Positions 45,039 to 55,859 of a DNA stretch of 64,000 nucleotides are shown piece by piece; position 1 is the stretch's first letter; every line of letters starts with the position of its first letter. Under the pieces are notes generated by a model. It was not told the DNA's origin, ran no database searches, and saw only the letters and a program-made list of their open reading frames with translations. The stretch is from Pictodentalium vernedei. Lineage: Eukaryota > Mollusca > Scaphopoda > Dentaliida > Dentaliidae. The DNA is taken from NCBI GenBank assembly GCA_031216915.1, contig CM062292.1, forward strand, positions 199,537,262 to 199,601,261, written 5' to 3'. A program made the position numbers and the translations under genes.

Positions 45039-45240
45039 CTTTATTAAAGGTAACAAAAGGAACCTTGGCTTTATTTTCAACTGCTGTCGTGGGAGTTTTC
45101 TCTGCAATTATTTGCTTCCTAATTGGTCCTCCCTCCAGTAATAATTTCAAGGTAGATTACTTTATCGAAAGTCGATTTTCGTCACGATACAAGTCAGGGA
45201 CAGGATTTGTGTACATAATAACACTGTATATCAGCAAATT

Positions 45241-45638
45241 TGGGGGCGCGGTGGCGTTGCGGTAACCGGTTCTCTCCAGATCACCGAAGTTAAGCAACGT
45301 CAAGCCCGGCTAGTCCTAAAATGGGTGACCGTCCGAGCCATGGATTCGGACTCCCGCGTTGTGTCCTTGCACAAGGCACTTCACCCCGATTGTCCACATC
45401 AGGGCACGATGACGCCGTGTACTAAGGCGTACTGTACGTCGATGATGCGTATGTCTTCAACCAATCTAACCCTGCCTGGTTTGCAGTGAAGAGTTACGAT
45501 GTTGGGGAGCTGGCAGCTGCTCGTCGTTGCTCGGTGGTTCTTTCCGGGTACTCCGGTTTTCCTTCCCCCGTAAAACTGCCACCGACATGATATGACCCTG
45601 ACTGTTAATGTGTCTTTAAACCCTAATAAATAAATAAA
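45241..45638 (+). mobile_element. SINE with 5S rRNA-derived head
   Basis: The 5' end (gggggcgcggtggcgttgcgg) resembles the tRNA-type SINE start. It is followed at 45269-45334 by sequence closely matching 5S rRNA (gatcaccgaagttaagcaacgtc, gcccggctagt, atgggtgacc), including the region that serves as the internal Pol III promoter. The body is the same V-like body as in the tRNA-headed SINE at 15955. The tail is (taaa)n. A 14-bp target duplication, tatatca(g/a)caaatt at 45227-45240 and 45639-45652 with one mismatch, confirms insertion. It lies 140 bp upstream of the host gene's first coding exon. Confidence 0.92.
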
Positions 45639-45739
45639 TATATCAACAAATTACTATTATAGTCGCATTCAGTTTCTCAATATCGATACCATGTCGGTCA
45701 GATCTTCAGTACATGCTAATAAATTGATTTTTCTTATAA

Positions 45740-45751
45740 ATATAATTTCAG
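45740..45751 (+). other. Candidate 3' splice site of a 5' UTR intron
   Basis: ttataaatataatttcag precedes gtaattgagacattg and then the start codon 27 bases on. It fits an acceptor, so an upstream non-coding exon is plausible. The core promoter was not located. Confidence 0.4.
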
Positions 45752-45778
45752 GTAATTGAGACATTGTCGAAGAAGAAG

Positions 45779-45815
45779 ATGAATTATTCAGTTTTACTTC
45801 TACTTCTAGCCATTT
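45779..45815 (+). CDS. Exon 1 of secreted Cys-rich protein gene (signal peptide)
   Basis: ATG starts a run of twelve codons (MNYSVLLLLLAI) plus one base, followed by a consensus donor GTGAGT at 45816. The residues are the hydrophobic core of a signal peptide. Joining this phase-1 end to the acceptor at 51983 completes a Cys codon and continues CTTVADG into the long open frame with no break. The context AAG before ATG has A at -3. This exon is only 37 coding bases, so it would be missed by ORF finders. The pairing rests on phase agreement, splice consensus and a sensible signal peptide, not on transcript data. Confidence 0.8.
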
Positions 45816-46307
45816 GTGAGTATACAGTCAGCCGAGTAACTAATGGTGTCGTAGACTTTATATTCGTTGTATAGTATAATTTAGTTACATGTATGGGTTA
45901 CAAATCCGCATCAGTAATCTGTAAATAACTAGATCTGTGCAAACTCTTTACAACAGAGAGAGAGGGAGGGGGGGGGGGGGGGGGCTCTATGTGTGTGTGT
46001 GTTCATGGTAAAAAAGACGCAATGGCAATGGATATTTCCTACTGAAACTTTTTTGGGGGTAAAATCAGGTAATATGTTACCTTATTATTGTTTTAAAAAT
46101 AGATATTTGGAGTAGTGGTGGGTTTCAAACATGAAATAAAATATACAGTTTTGATTTAAACTAAATGCTGATCTTGGGAAATGGTTAAAATGCCTGACAA
46201 TAGTTGATGCTATGCATTGATGGGCTCCAGTTTAGTCCTTACATGGATGTTGCGCAGACTTTTGTTTCTCTTACAAGCGACGACAGGTCGACGGTTGGAT
46301 GGTTCTT

Positions 46308-46546
46308 TTAACCCTTTGAACTCTGATGGTATCTTCCGTGCCAGTTCAATGGCAACAATTAAAAGAGTCCATATTCATTATTTGGGGTAGACCAATCAAT
46401 ATTTTCAACGTGCAGCCTCTGGGCTGCACGTTGAAAATATTGATTGGTCTACCTCATATGTTTACTGAACAGCCATCCTATTTAATAACGTTATGGTGTA
46501 TCATGTTCCTGGTCGGAAAAGTGGCCGCTAGGGTTCTAAGGGTTTA
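46308..46546 (+). mobile_element. Family B TTAA-MITE, copy 4
   Basis: TTAACCCTTTGAACTCTGATGG begins it. The centre is a near-perfect palindrome of gtagaccaatcaatattttcaacgtgcagcc with a ~4-base loop. It ends aaaagtggccgctagggttctaagggttta. It lies in the intron of the Cys-rich gene. Confidence 0.88.
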
Positions 46547-47431
46547 TTTTGAGTTGGCTCAGTTGAATTCATCCTTCAGTGTTTTTGTTGTTTTGACATC
46601 CATTCTATTTGTATGTTTAAAGTGAAAGGGATGATGGACCTCATTTTGCATTCTCACTTTGATATGTTCATACCATATGGCCAGAAGATTTGAAGTGTAT
46701 TTGCTCCAAAACAACTTCTCGTTTCTTTCTCTAAATCCATCTGCTTCATCTTATATATTTTTAAATGATGGTTGTTCAGTTGGGTGGATTTCAAAATCGT
46801 CCAAAGAATGACCAAGGAGAACAAAATATTGTGCTACTTGAACGTCTGCATTTTGTTTTCTTCTTTTATTTATGTCGTGTAGCGCATTGGAAATAGATTT
46901 CGAGTTTGACCCACATATTGTTAACAGATATTGTGATAAGGTAAATGCCATTTGATGAATCGCAATGGAGGGAGGTACGGATCTAATAAGGATTTTTAGA
47001 TTGTTCAGGGGAAAATTCCTCTTCCTGGTGAGACATTAAGCAATGCTATCTAGTACGAGGCTTTGTACAATTCAACCCTGCGCCACTACAAGTGTGCAGC
47101 GGTCTGTGGAGCTCAATTTACATTGGTTCTAAATCATTTATTTCTGCAGGAGTTCCAGTTTTTAAATATGAAATATACATCTGAGATTTAAGGATACGCA
47201 AAATAATGCATTGAGCATCCCTAGATCTCAGGGCAAAATATGGTGGAACAAGCCTGTTTGAAATTCCCCTTACGGCCTGAGAGTGACTTGTTGTGAAAGC
47301 GGATCTCTTGTGATTTGATGCTTCCTTTGAATGTATGTGGTGGATGAAATGATTTTGTATGTAACAATTGATGTGAATCAGTTGGTTTAAAATACTTTTT
47401 CTGATCTAATTAGTCTGATACTTGGAACTGT

Positions 47432-47666
47432 TTAACCTTTACCCGGCCATCGCTTTTCTCAAAAATCGCCAATTAATTTACATTATATTTTCAATTTTTG
47501 TCTCAAAAACATAGGTTATGAACCCTCGTTGGAACGTGCTCATCGGGCTCGTTCCAGCGAGGGGTCATAACCTTTATTTTGGGGACAAACAATGAAAAAA
47601 AAAATTAGCTATTCAAGAATTGTTTATGCAAGTGTCGTCTGCTTTTCATGATAGGTAAAGGGTTAA
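47432..47666. mobile_element. Family A TTAA-MITE, copy 10
   Basis: TTAACCTTTACCCGGCC begins it and CATGATAGGTAAAGGGTTAA ends it; the central palindrome (cgttggaacgtgctcatcgggctcgttccagcg) has several mismatches. It is in the same intron. Confidence 0.82.
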
Positions 47667-48664
47667 ATGTTATATACGGGCGCATCGAGAAATTCAACAG
47701 AATCTTGACTGATGGTGGTTTTTACTTTGTAGTTTTGGCCATGATTGTTTAAAATTTTTTTAAAAAATCATCAAATTATGTTGTTTTCGAATGTTTCCAA
47801 ATGATAAAAAATATCTGAATATCTGAGGTACAGGAGAGGATGCTTTACACATTTGCTCAAGGTAGTGTTGTCCCATTCTGCTACGTAAAAGCTTGCAAAA
47901 TAATTTTCTTTTTTTGGGGTGAAGAAAAAAATGGTAGTGGACGAGCAGACCATATGAAGAACAAACAAATCTGAATCGAGCGTCGGTGATAAATTAAACC
48001 AAGAGCTCGACAGAGCTGTTGGATTAAATTATTACTGAACTTCCCAACAAACCAGGATGGTTTCACCCATTTCGCCGTTGACGGTATTGACTGAAATTAT
48101 TCCTTTTAAGGCGCCAGTGTTGAAAGGATTAAACATGATCAATATCAATATATATCTGTTGTAAATATCCAACGTAGCTAACATGTATTTATCGAGACCT
48201 TCAGTTCAGAAGTTTAGACAGGATCTCTGATAGCTTTTGGTTTCAGATGCCAATCAATGAGTTCCGTGAGGGCATAGGATTCTCAATTACAGTATGAGAT
48301 AATTGGTCTCCCGGGTGGAGTTAAGTCAGGAATGTTCGTCGTGGATCTTTGGGAGGATGTAAAATTGTCTTGTTTAAACTCTGAGCTTAGCTGTTAATTA
48401 TCTCAATTGTTATCTGTTTTTTCACCACAGTTGAGGAGAATTTTCAAGATCTAATTGTTGTTTTTGCAATACTGCCAGATAACTGAATCAATTTTCTAAT
48501 AATATCATCTGTTACTGAGTTGCCTTATAGTTTCCTTTATATAATTATTCCCGTTATTTGAGGATTCACTTCTTAGCCTCAATGATTTCAGGTTCTAGTT
48601 CACTGCGTGGAGGTGGCCAACCAGATGATTCTATAAATGAAAGTTTCAGACCGCTGGAGTTTCT

Positions 48665-48903
48665 CAGCCCTTTGAACCCGAGCGGCCGCTTTTCCGGCCA
48701 GGAACATGATACGTCATAACGCAATTAAATAGGATGGCTGTTCAGTAAATGTGTAGGGTAGACCAATCAATATTTTCAACGTGCAGCCCCGAGGCTGCAC
48801 GTTGAAAATATTTATTAGTCTACCTCCAAATAATGAACATGGACTCTTCTAATTGCTGCCATTGAACTCCCATAGAAGATACCACCAGAGTTCAAAGGCT
48901 TAA
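48665..48903 (-). mobile_element. Family B TTAA-MITE, copy 5
   Basis: Inverse orientation to the copy at 46308: cagccctttgaacccgagcggccgcttttccggcc at the left, the central gtagaccaatcaatattttcaacgtgcagcc palindrome, and accagagttcaaaggcTTAA at the right. The left TTAA has decayed. Confidence 0.85.
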
Positions 48904-49315
48904 ACGGTCTTCCAGTTTCATTTGGTTAAGATAATTATAGTTAAATGTTAGTAAATTAGCCAGCTTACCAGTTTTTGGTTCAGGTTTTGGTATAGAAGTT
49001 AACTCCTTGCATGCTTCTGGCGGATATTCCTGCCAGGACGAGATTTCACTTGCTACTGAAATAAGAGCACTTTGTGCTCATTCAATTACATTTTTCTCCT
49101 GTGAATTGACTGTAGTTTTCGCCATTGATTTTTTAGATAAATTTAGATGAATTTTTCTTTAAATTCAGATTAGGCTGCTTAACCGCAGCCATGACTAGGT
49201 TTGATAAAAAATATCTTGCGAATGCTCAGCGAGATATTAAGAGTTAAATGACGATCTAATAGAGAATTTTGGGGGGTTTAAGGTCAGCGTTGCATTGGTT
49301 CCTAATCCCACATCA

Positions 49316-50758
49316 ACAGAAATTAGGATTATATTTGTGTTTGACATTATTCTTTAGCCTTTGAATACGATAACCACTGGAAAATGGATAATATTGGTAA
49401 AAGAGGAAATTTTTCAAATTTGCCAAAAAGATGACGGAGCGAACTGGTATGGCTTCAATATCGAGTATGAGATACATTACTGTTAATTACAGCACTGGAC
49501 AACGCATGCTCCCAATCAGGTTCCTGGTGGTCCTTTGTGGGATGTTGTTCCTTTCTTGGACCAGCATGGCACTAAGCTCCTGGACAATTCTTGGCTGGAC
49601 TGGACGGGCTTGAATTGCAAGCTGCAACTCATTCCAGACATGTTCGATTGGATTGAGGTCGGGGTATCTTGCTGACCAGTCCATACACTCAATCGTCTCC
49701 CTCTGTCGGTACTCCCCGACAGCATGGGCAACATTATCGTCCATCAGAATGAATCTATCACCCACTGCACCTGCATACAATTTGAAGCGGACATCCAGGA
49801 TCTCATCAATATACCGCTGTGCAGTCATAGTACCACGTTCAAGGACACAGAGCTCTGTACGTCCATCCCTGCTGATGCCGCCCCAGACCATGATTGACCC
49901 TCCACCATAGCGGTCATGCTCAGCAATGTTGGTTGCATGGAATCGCTCTCCTGGTCTTCTCCATACCCTGGAACTCCTATCTGTGTGGTCAAGGCAGTGC
50001 CTTGACTCATCTGTAAAAAGGACAGGTCGCCAATCTTCTCTGGTCCATCCAACGTGGTCCATGGCCCATTCATATCGTGCATGGCGGTGGTTCTGGGACA
50101 GCGGAATGCGAATACATGGTCTTCTCGATCGGAAACCAACTTCGTGCAACTTTGCCCGGATAGTGTGCGTCGAAACATTTACCCCGGATGCATTCTGAAG
50201 GGCACTTCGAAGCTGGGTTGCTGTGGCAAAGCGGTCCCTACGGGCCTGAATGATCAAAAACCGGTCTTCAGCTGCAGATGTTGCCCTGTCTCTGCCACCA
50301 CCATGCCGCCTTACTGATGTGTCATACTGCTGAAATCTTGCCCAAGCTCTGGTGATCCCCGTATGGTGCACACCAAGGGCTTCACCAACTTGACGAAGGG
50401 TACCCCCTTGCTCCACCATCCCTACAGTCCGCCACATTTCTACTTCAGACAAATGTCTTCTTACATTTGCATTTGCCATATCCAATCATTAAATCACAAG
50501 GGTTTGTGTTGAAATGAAGATTGAATGCACTACACATGTCATGTACGTGTAGACAGTAGACGAAAACATCATGAAAATCAAGGGGTACATGCTTTCGATG
50601 ACTGTCACGAAAAGTATGCCTGTCAATAGAGCTAATGTAAACACTGGGGTCCATCTCAATACATCACTCAATCATATCCACCAAAAATATCGCAAATATG
50701 TCACAAGCAAATTTCACAATGATGTGCCAAATATTTGGTGCTTAGCAAACTTTGAGTA
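49316..50758 (-). mobile_element. Tc1-family DNA transposon, copy 2 (left end truncated)
   Basis: Homology with copy 1 starts at acagaaattaggatt (49316), just inside where the left TIR should be. The right TIR ttggtgcttagcaaactttgag followed by TA is intact at 50736-50758. It is inserted in the intron of the Cys-rich gene in antisense orientation. Confidence 0.9.
49487..50485 (-). CDS. Tc1 transposase, full-length ORF with a lesion in the catalytic core
   Basis: A cut-and-paste transposase of 332 codons, close to the usual Tc1 length of about 340. N-terminal helix-turn-helix (GMVEQGGTLRQVGEALGVHH), second DNA-binding part with the GRDRATSAAED basic linker, then the DDE domain: first D in LFTDESRH, GGGSIMVWGGIS, second D in LMDDN, E in PDLNPIEHVWNEL. 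The second D and the E are 30 residues apart, not the usual 34, because four residues are missing right after DDN (the other copy has ARPH there). So the protein is probably inactive although the frame is open from ATG to stop. The start matches the conserved N terminus of copy 1. Confidence 0.9.
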   Translation of the reverse strand: MDMANANVRRHLSEVEMWRTVGMVEQGGTLRQVGEALGVHHTGITRAWARFQQYDTSVRRHGGGRDRATSAAEDRFLIIQARRDRFATATQLRSALQNASGVNVSTHTIRAKLHEVGFRSRRPCIRIPLSQNHRHARYEWAMDHVGWTREDWRPVLFTDESRHCLDHTDRSSRVWRRPGERFHATNIAEHDRYGGGSIMVWGGISRDGRTELCVLERGTMTAQRYIDEILDVRFKLYAGAVGDRFILMDDNVAHAVGEYRQRETIECMDWSARYPDLNPIEHVWNELQLAIQARPVQPRIVQELSAMLVQERNNIPQRTTRNLIGSMRCPVL

Positions 50759-50989
50759 GTATATAAATATTACACGACTTGGAGTTGACCATGACAAAAT
50801 AATGGTCCGCGGGAAAAAACTATTCTTCCTCGAGGACCACTGTTGTGTCACAGTCAACGACAAGGTGTGAAATAATTATTACATTATATCGAACAAACCG
50901 CGGAAGAATATTTCTACCCACCGGATTCCTGTCCTAAGTACACTGCTTATTGTCAAGGTCACTGCTCAAGGAAGCATTTTCATTCTTCG

Positions 50990-51517
50990 CAGGGGCGGAC
51001 TGGGCCACGAAAAGTAGCCTGGAAATGTACCGGGTTAGGGGCGGGGGGTGGTGCGGACCAGGACACATTTTTTATATTTCGATGTGAAAGAACGCTGCTT
51101 CCTTGCATCTGAGCGATCAGTGGCAGTCCACATAGAGGACATTTTCGATGGCATTTCTGTATCATATTTGTTGCTCATTTGGCAAAAAGGGTTGCACCAA
51201 AGGGAGCCAGAACTCATCGAGCCTACCATAGTTCGGCCCAATGAAAGAAAATTTAAATTTTTCGAACTGCAAGAACCATGTTTCCTTCCTCTGGCTGATT
51301 AATGGCAGACTAGACTGCTGGTATAGCAAAATGTCCTCTATGTGGACTGTCAATGGCAGTCCACATAGAGGGCATCGAGGGCATTTTGATAAACCGACAG
51401 TCTATGCAATCAGACCCAGTTCGCCTTTTGGTCATTTTCACGAAATTTCATGCACCAACAGGTGTTGGGCTGCATCAAATTTGGTGGCCGGTGGATCTTA
51501 CGGCCAGTCAGTCTCTG
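50990..51517. mobile_element. hAT-type MITE, family C copy 2
   Basis: The left terminus CAGGGGCGGACTGGGCCA and the right terminus (complement of CAGAGACTGACTGGCC) are flanked by the 8-bp direct repeats attcttcg and attcttag, differing at one base, as expected for hAT insertion. Inside are inverted and direct copies of ggcagtccacatagagg..cat. It is non-coding. Confidence 0.8.
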
Positions 51518-51737
51518 ATTCTTAGGAGTTAAAAATAACGAAACAGAAGAACGAAAAATATCTCTTAAGTGGGCGCGTCGTGTTCCGTCAGTCGAACGTC
51601 CTTGTGTACTCCACAGCTATTTTTAGAAATTGTATAGTGCACTGGAATAGTGCAAGGTTATCTTTAGAATTTTTGACAGGTAAAACCATCGGAAATAGCA
51701 TAGCACCTCCTAGCCAATCAGAGGAAAGGAAAATGAC

Positions 51738-51829
51738 GATAATATAATATAATATAATATAATATAGTATAATATAATATAATATAATATAATATAATAT
51801 AATATAATATAATATAATATAATATAATT
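51738..51829 (+). repeat. (AATAT)n microsatellite
   Basis: About eighteen pentanucleotide units with one variant near 51765; near the 3' end of the intron, upstream of the branch-site region. Confidence 0.95.
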
Positions 51830-51983
51830 AGTATACGGGACGGATACTGTGTGAATACGGGAAGCATTTTGACTCATGGGTGACTTGAAAACAAGGCGCC
51901 CATTCTCCCTTTTTAACCGCCACCCTCAATACTAAATGTCCCACGTCTGTTGTGAATCACATGCCTTCGTATTTGTTTTGCAG

Positions 51984-53278
51984 GTACAACTGTCGCAGAT
52001 GGAATGAACAGACTTTGTTATCCAGACCACCCAGAGCTCAGTGGACTTCTATGCTATAAGAAATGCAAACCTGGCTACAAAGGGGTTGGCCCGCTTTGTT
52101 GGCCTGGCTGCCCTCCACATACGACTGATATTGGAGCAGTGTGTACCAAGCACACCCGAGGAAGGGGTATTGGCAAGCCACTCCGTTATTGCAGAAGTGG
52201 GGAGCAAAAAAATGGTCTTCTCTGTTATCCAAACTGTAAAGCGGGATATGGTGGAGCTGGGCCAGTTTGCTGGGAGTACTGTAAAGCTGGATTTAAGGAT
52301 ACTGCAGTCGCATGTCGAGTAGATATAGACATTAAGAATAGATGGGTTGGCAACTGTCCATGGTACGATAAGTGTGGATTATGCGGCGGGCCGTGGTACA
52401 ATGTGTGCGGGAAAAGACGGAACTGTGGTGGATCGTGTCCTGCTGGTTATCACGATCACGGTTGTACTTGCTTTAGAGATCCTAAAGTATATTTCAAAAA
52501 ATCGTATGGTCGAGGATTGGGCAAACCTATGATATGTGGACCCAACGAAGAGCAGAATCTCCTCCTGTGTTATGATAAATGCCCCGCGGGCTTCAAAGGA
52601 GTGGGGCCTGTATGTTGGGCAACGTGTTCTGGGCATACAACAGATACGGGACTGCAATGTGGGAAAAAGGCATATGGAAGAGGGATTGGGAAAGTTATAA
52701 ATTGCCTAAATCCTCCATCGTGTAAAACTATAAATAACTGCAATGGCCTTGTTGGACAGTTTACCAAAATAGGGAAGATTTTAACCTTTCAAACCGGTGC
52801 ATGTGAATCACTGTATAATAACTTGAAACCATGGGTGAATGTGATTAAAACTCTTAATAGCTGTCACAGGAAAGGTAATTGGGAAACTGTATCGATTGCT
52901 TATTCACTGGGAGCGGGTCCGGGTGTGACTGTTGCTGGAGAGATAGGAATAGCTATCGATCTCCGTGCTAATAAAGGTATATGCTACATTGGAGGTTGTT
53001 GGGGTTTTAAACTTGATGTGTCCATTGGTGCTGAACTGGTGATAGGATGGTGGAAAAGTTTGGATTCTATCCCCGGAAAATCTATGGTAATTTCTGTTGG
53101 CGCAGACATTCCCTTCACAGAAGTTGGTGCTGGAGTAGGTTTTGTCAAAGCAGACCCATCCGGCGAGTATATCGGTACCACATTTTCAATCGGAATTGGA
53201 TTTGGGATTAACCCTATTGATATTGCGGGTCTTTCATGTAATACCCCACCTGACAAAGTAGTACAGTTTACTCCTTAG
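51984..53278 (+). CDS. Exon 2: secreted cysteine-rich repeat protein with unknown C-terminal domain
   Basis: With exon 1 this encodes 443 residues. Residues 1-19 form a signal peptide. Residues 24-250 are cysteine-rich, with three copies of LLCYxxCxxGxxGxGPxCWxxC...D....C starting near 34, 91 and 206. The motif GRG(I/L)GK follows repeat 1 (about 72), precedes repeat 3 (about 188) and follows it (about 244). A separate Cys-rich insert (about 137-175) lies between repeats 2 and 3. Residues about 265-443 form a Gly-rich, beta-strand-like domain with few cysteines and no membrane segment (GAGPGVTVAGEIGIAID, SIGAELVIGWWKSLDSIPGK, IGTTFSIGIGFG). The even spacing of cysteines suggests an extracellular disulfide-bonded protein. 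I recognise the repeat style as occurring in secreted proteins of marine invertebrates but know no function, and none is assigned. The acceptor TTTGTTTTGCAG and phase fix the exon start; the stop is TAG at 53276. Confidence 0.88.
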
Positions 53279-53334
53279 TCGCTCAGTCTTTGCACTTTGT
53301 GGATCCAAACCATCGATGTACCAATGCCGAAAGA

Positions 53335-53486
53335 TATATAGAATATACCCATAGTAGCTGGGTGTACCAAATGTTCGCCACGAGTGGTGAAGTGGTGTTA
53401 ACCGCGAGCCTTTGGCGCGCGGTTAACACCACTTCACCACGAGTGGTGAACATTTTTTACACCAAGCTACTTTGGGTATATTTTAT
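53335..53486. repeat. Long hairpin just after the stop codon
   Basis: aatatacccatagtagct..gtgtaccaaatgttc.ccacgagtggtgaagtggtgttaaccgcg pairs with its complement around a ~10-base loop. It lies 57 bases after TAG, so it is probably in the 3' UTR. It could be a palindromic MITE inserted there. Confidence 0.85.
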
Positions 53487-53775
53487 TTATACCGTGATCG
53501 TCAGATTATTAAGAGTCGCTATTATTTTTTCTCGATTTTACTGAGCACCAGACGTACATACGTGCGAATCTGTTTTTGTTTACACGAGCATCGATGGGCA
53601 GTACTTCCGCTGTCAATTTTAACGCCGAAACGAAATGGAAAATGAAACGGGGCCTTTTTCATTTTAATAGCATGATTGATAACATACCATTTCGAGTTAT
53701 GGATGCTTTATTAACATGAGACAATGCACGTTTTTAAGTTTTGGTGTCTTATGAGGTAAACTCATTTAAAAACGT

Positions 53776-53781
53776 AATAAA
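53776..53781 (+). terminator. Candidate polyadenylation signal (AATAAA)
   Basis: AATAAA about 500 bp after the stop codon, followed by a T/G-rich stretch (ctttgtgggg). It is the best candidate for the end of the Cys-rich gene transcript. Confidence 0.45.
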
Positions 53782-53786
53782 TAATT

Positions 53787-55315
53787 GTCACTTTCATTTC
53801 ACTCTTTGTGGGGCGACGTGCGATAAATTTAGACAAGTTGCATTCAGGTCAACGTCACCAAAGGTCAATTTGTATGTAGTTCCACTGTCGGTGTAAAATT
53901 TAACTAATGAAATCCCATTGCTGGCGTGTTCACCACAGTTGGTGTATAAAGCTAAAATTTATGTCAGGCTTTTCATGTATTGTAAAATAGGTAATCATGG
54001 TATAAATATTGATTCCATAGAAAAGGTTACTCTTCATTTCATTAATGAACCATTGCCTTCCAAACGACAAACATTATTATGAATAAAAGAAGTGGGGGTG
54101 GGGGGTTAACATATTAAACCATTGCACGCTGATGTCAAAATGTCAAGCAGCACTTTTCTTCCCATAATGCAACTGGAAATTTAACCAATCTAGTATTCTT
54201 TGACAGAAATCTGTGATCTCTGTCAAACAAGACTGAATTTGGCGAATCTCGGTTGCATGTGGAAAAATTTGAAGCTTGAAAGAGAGGTCCGATATCCGGA
54301 TTTGGAGTTAGGTTTCCACTAGTATTAATTTGTATTGATAAAAAAGTTATTAAACTTCTTCACATACAATCATATATCGTCCCTTGGGTTGGGCGGAATA
54401 AGACGCATCTCCGATGCTTTAGCATTGCATTGCGCCTTGTTCCACTTAAGAAATAATATGTAGGTCCTCCATACATGTATATGGTAAAAGTTGGGGTTAC
54501 AGGATAAGGGTTAAAATGCAAGTTTCCCAACAATTGTTACCCGTCCAAACTTGCAGAATGGCTGAAATGATAAACTGACCCCAGCGCAACTCCCTTCCCA
54601 AAGGGATAGTCAGAAGCATAAAGAAATGCAAATCGTGTCCACTGTGTTAGTCTTTAATTGAGCTTTTTCTCATCCTTGTGTGTAGGTTGTGCAACTCCGT
54701 TACGGGGGAATGGAGAAGAGATCAGTGAATACCCTAGCATGAAAATTGTTGTTTTATTCCGATATGGCAAATAGGCGTATGACAAAATGAACATCACAGT
54801 CCCCTACCCATAGCCGACAATGGGAATATTCTGTCAAAAACATATTTTTTCCGATACGAAACATTCGAAATATAAACAGACTACCAGAGGCCAGAATGTA
54901 AATTTCGCGTAAGAATACAACTGTCTACATTGGAGGCTACTTCAACAATATTATTAAATGATCGTGCTTTACTGTCTAAAAGTTCGCGTTTAGTGGTCGG
55001 AAAAGGGGTAAGAGGGTCTGAGATAAAACACCCGTTTCCACTGGGATCGAAGGTCTCTGAGCCGAAATTTTCGGAATACAATAGGTTCGAATAGATAACA
55101 AAGAGAAAACATCACTTTTATCTTTTATGTATTGGCAGTAGAAGAGTGGGCGAATTGAACGAAGTCGAATTATCTGAAGTAGGCAAACTGAGGTAAAATG
55201 TTCAAATCCTTGGCGTAATGTGGATAGGCGAAATGAGGATATACTAACTGAGCTGTTTCATTTTTACAGCTGTTCGGCAGCTTGGGGAATGGCGGTTTAA
55301 AATACGTGTAAAAAG
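53787..55315. other. No gene recognised
   Basis: Open frames are short and lack motifs. ccgatgctttagcattgcattgcg near 54411 and other small repeats were not interpretable. Confidence 0.4.
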
Positions 55316-55555
55316 TAACCCTTTACCCAACGCTGACGATGTCAAATTTATTATTTTAAATATAATTTTTTTCAACTTTTTCCAAAAAATGCAACAAAAC
55401 CACATCATGTAACCTTTCACTGGAACGAGCTCGTTCCAATGAAAGGGTCACGTGATATGGTTTTGTTGAAAGTCTTTGAAAAATAATATTTTTTCAACTG
55501 CTCAATTTGTATATTACGCAGGCGGGTGTGGCTGATTCGAGAGTTAAAGGGTTAA
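55316..55555. mobile_element. Family A TTAA-MITE, variant subfamily, copy 11
   Basis: taaccctttacccaacg begins it and agttaaagggTTAA ends it. The arms read caacaaaaccacatcatgtaacctttcactggaacgagctcgttcc, a different arm sequence sharing only the core and ends with the main type. Confidence 0.8.
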
Positions 55556-55859
55556 AAATTTTGTAGATGTATCTGTGTATTACTTACAAATTACTAATTT
55601 CAAATATTGCTTATTAAACAGCCCATTGCATGTATAGTTTGTTGATTTTTCTCACTAAGCATATCACTAAAATCACCAACAGCAGGTATCCGACGAGAGA
55701 GGGCTAACGTTTTCTTTCAAATATATAGAGTTTGTGGTGAGAAGATTACCCTTACAACCAGCGGTATTAGAAGCTCCGCCCAGAAAAGAACTCCTATTTT
55801 CTGAGAGAAAAAAAACGTATCAGAAGAATAAGCAACGTTTTAGCTAACGGACCTTGGAA

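Larger units (their letters stand above)
45816..51983 (+). other. Intron (6168 bp) loaded with mobile elements
   Basis: Bounded by GTGAGT and TTTGTTTTGCAG. It carries a family B MITE (46308), a family A MITE (47432), a second family B MITE in the opposite orientation (48665), a Tc1 element (49316), a hAT-type MITE (50990) and an AATAT microsatellite (51745). A poly-G run lies near 45970-45984. No coding frame other than the transposase is convincing. Confidence 0.75.

Noticed and set aside
45269-45334. Functional 5S rRNA gene
   Set aside because: Only the internal part matches 5S rRNA, both ends differ, and it is embedded in a SINE with target duplications.
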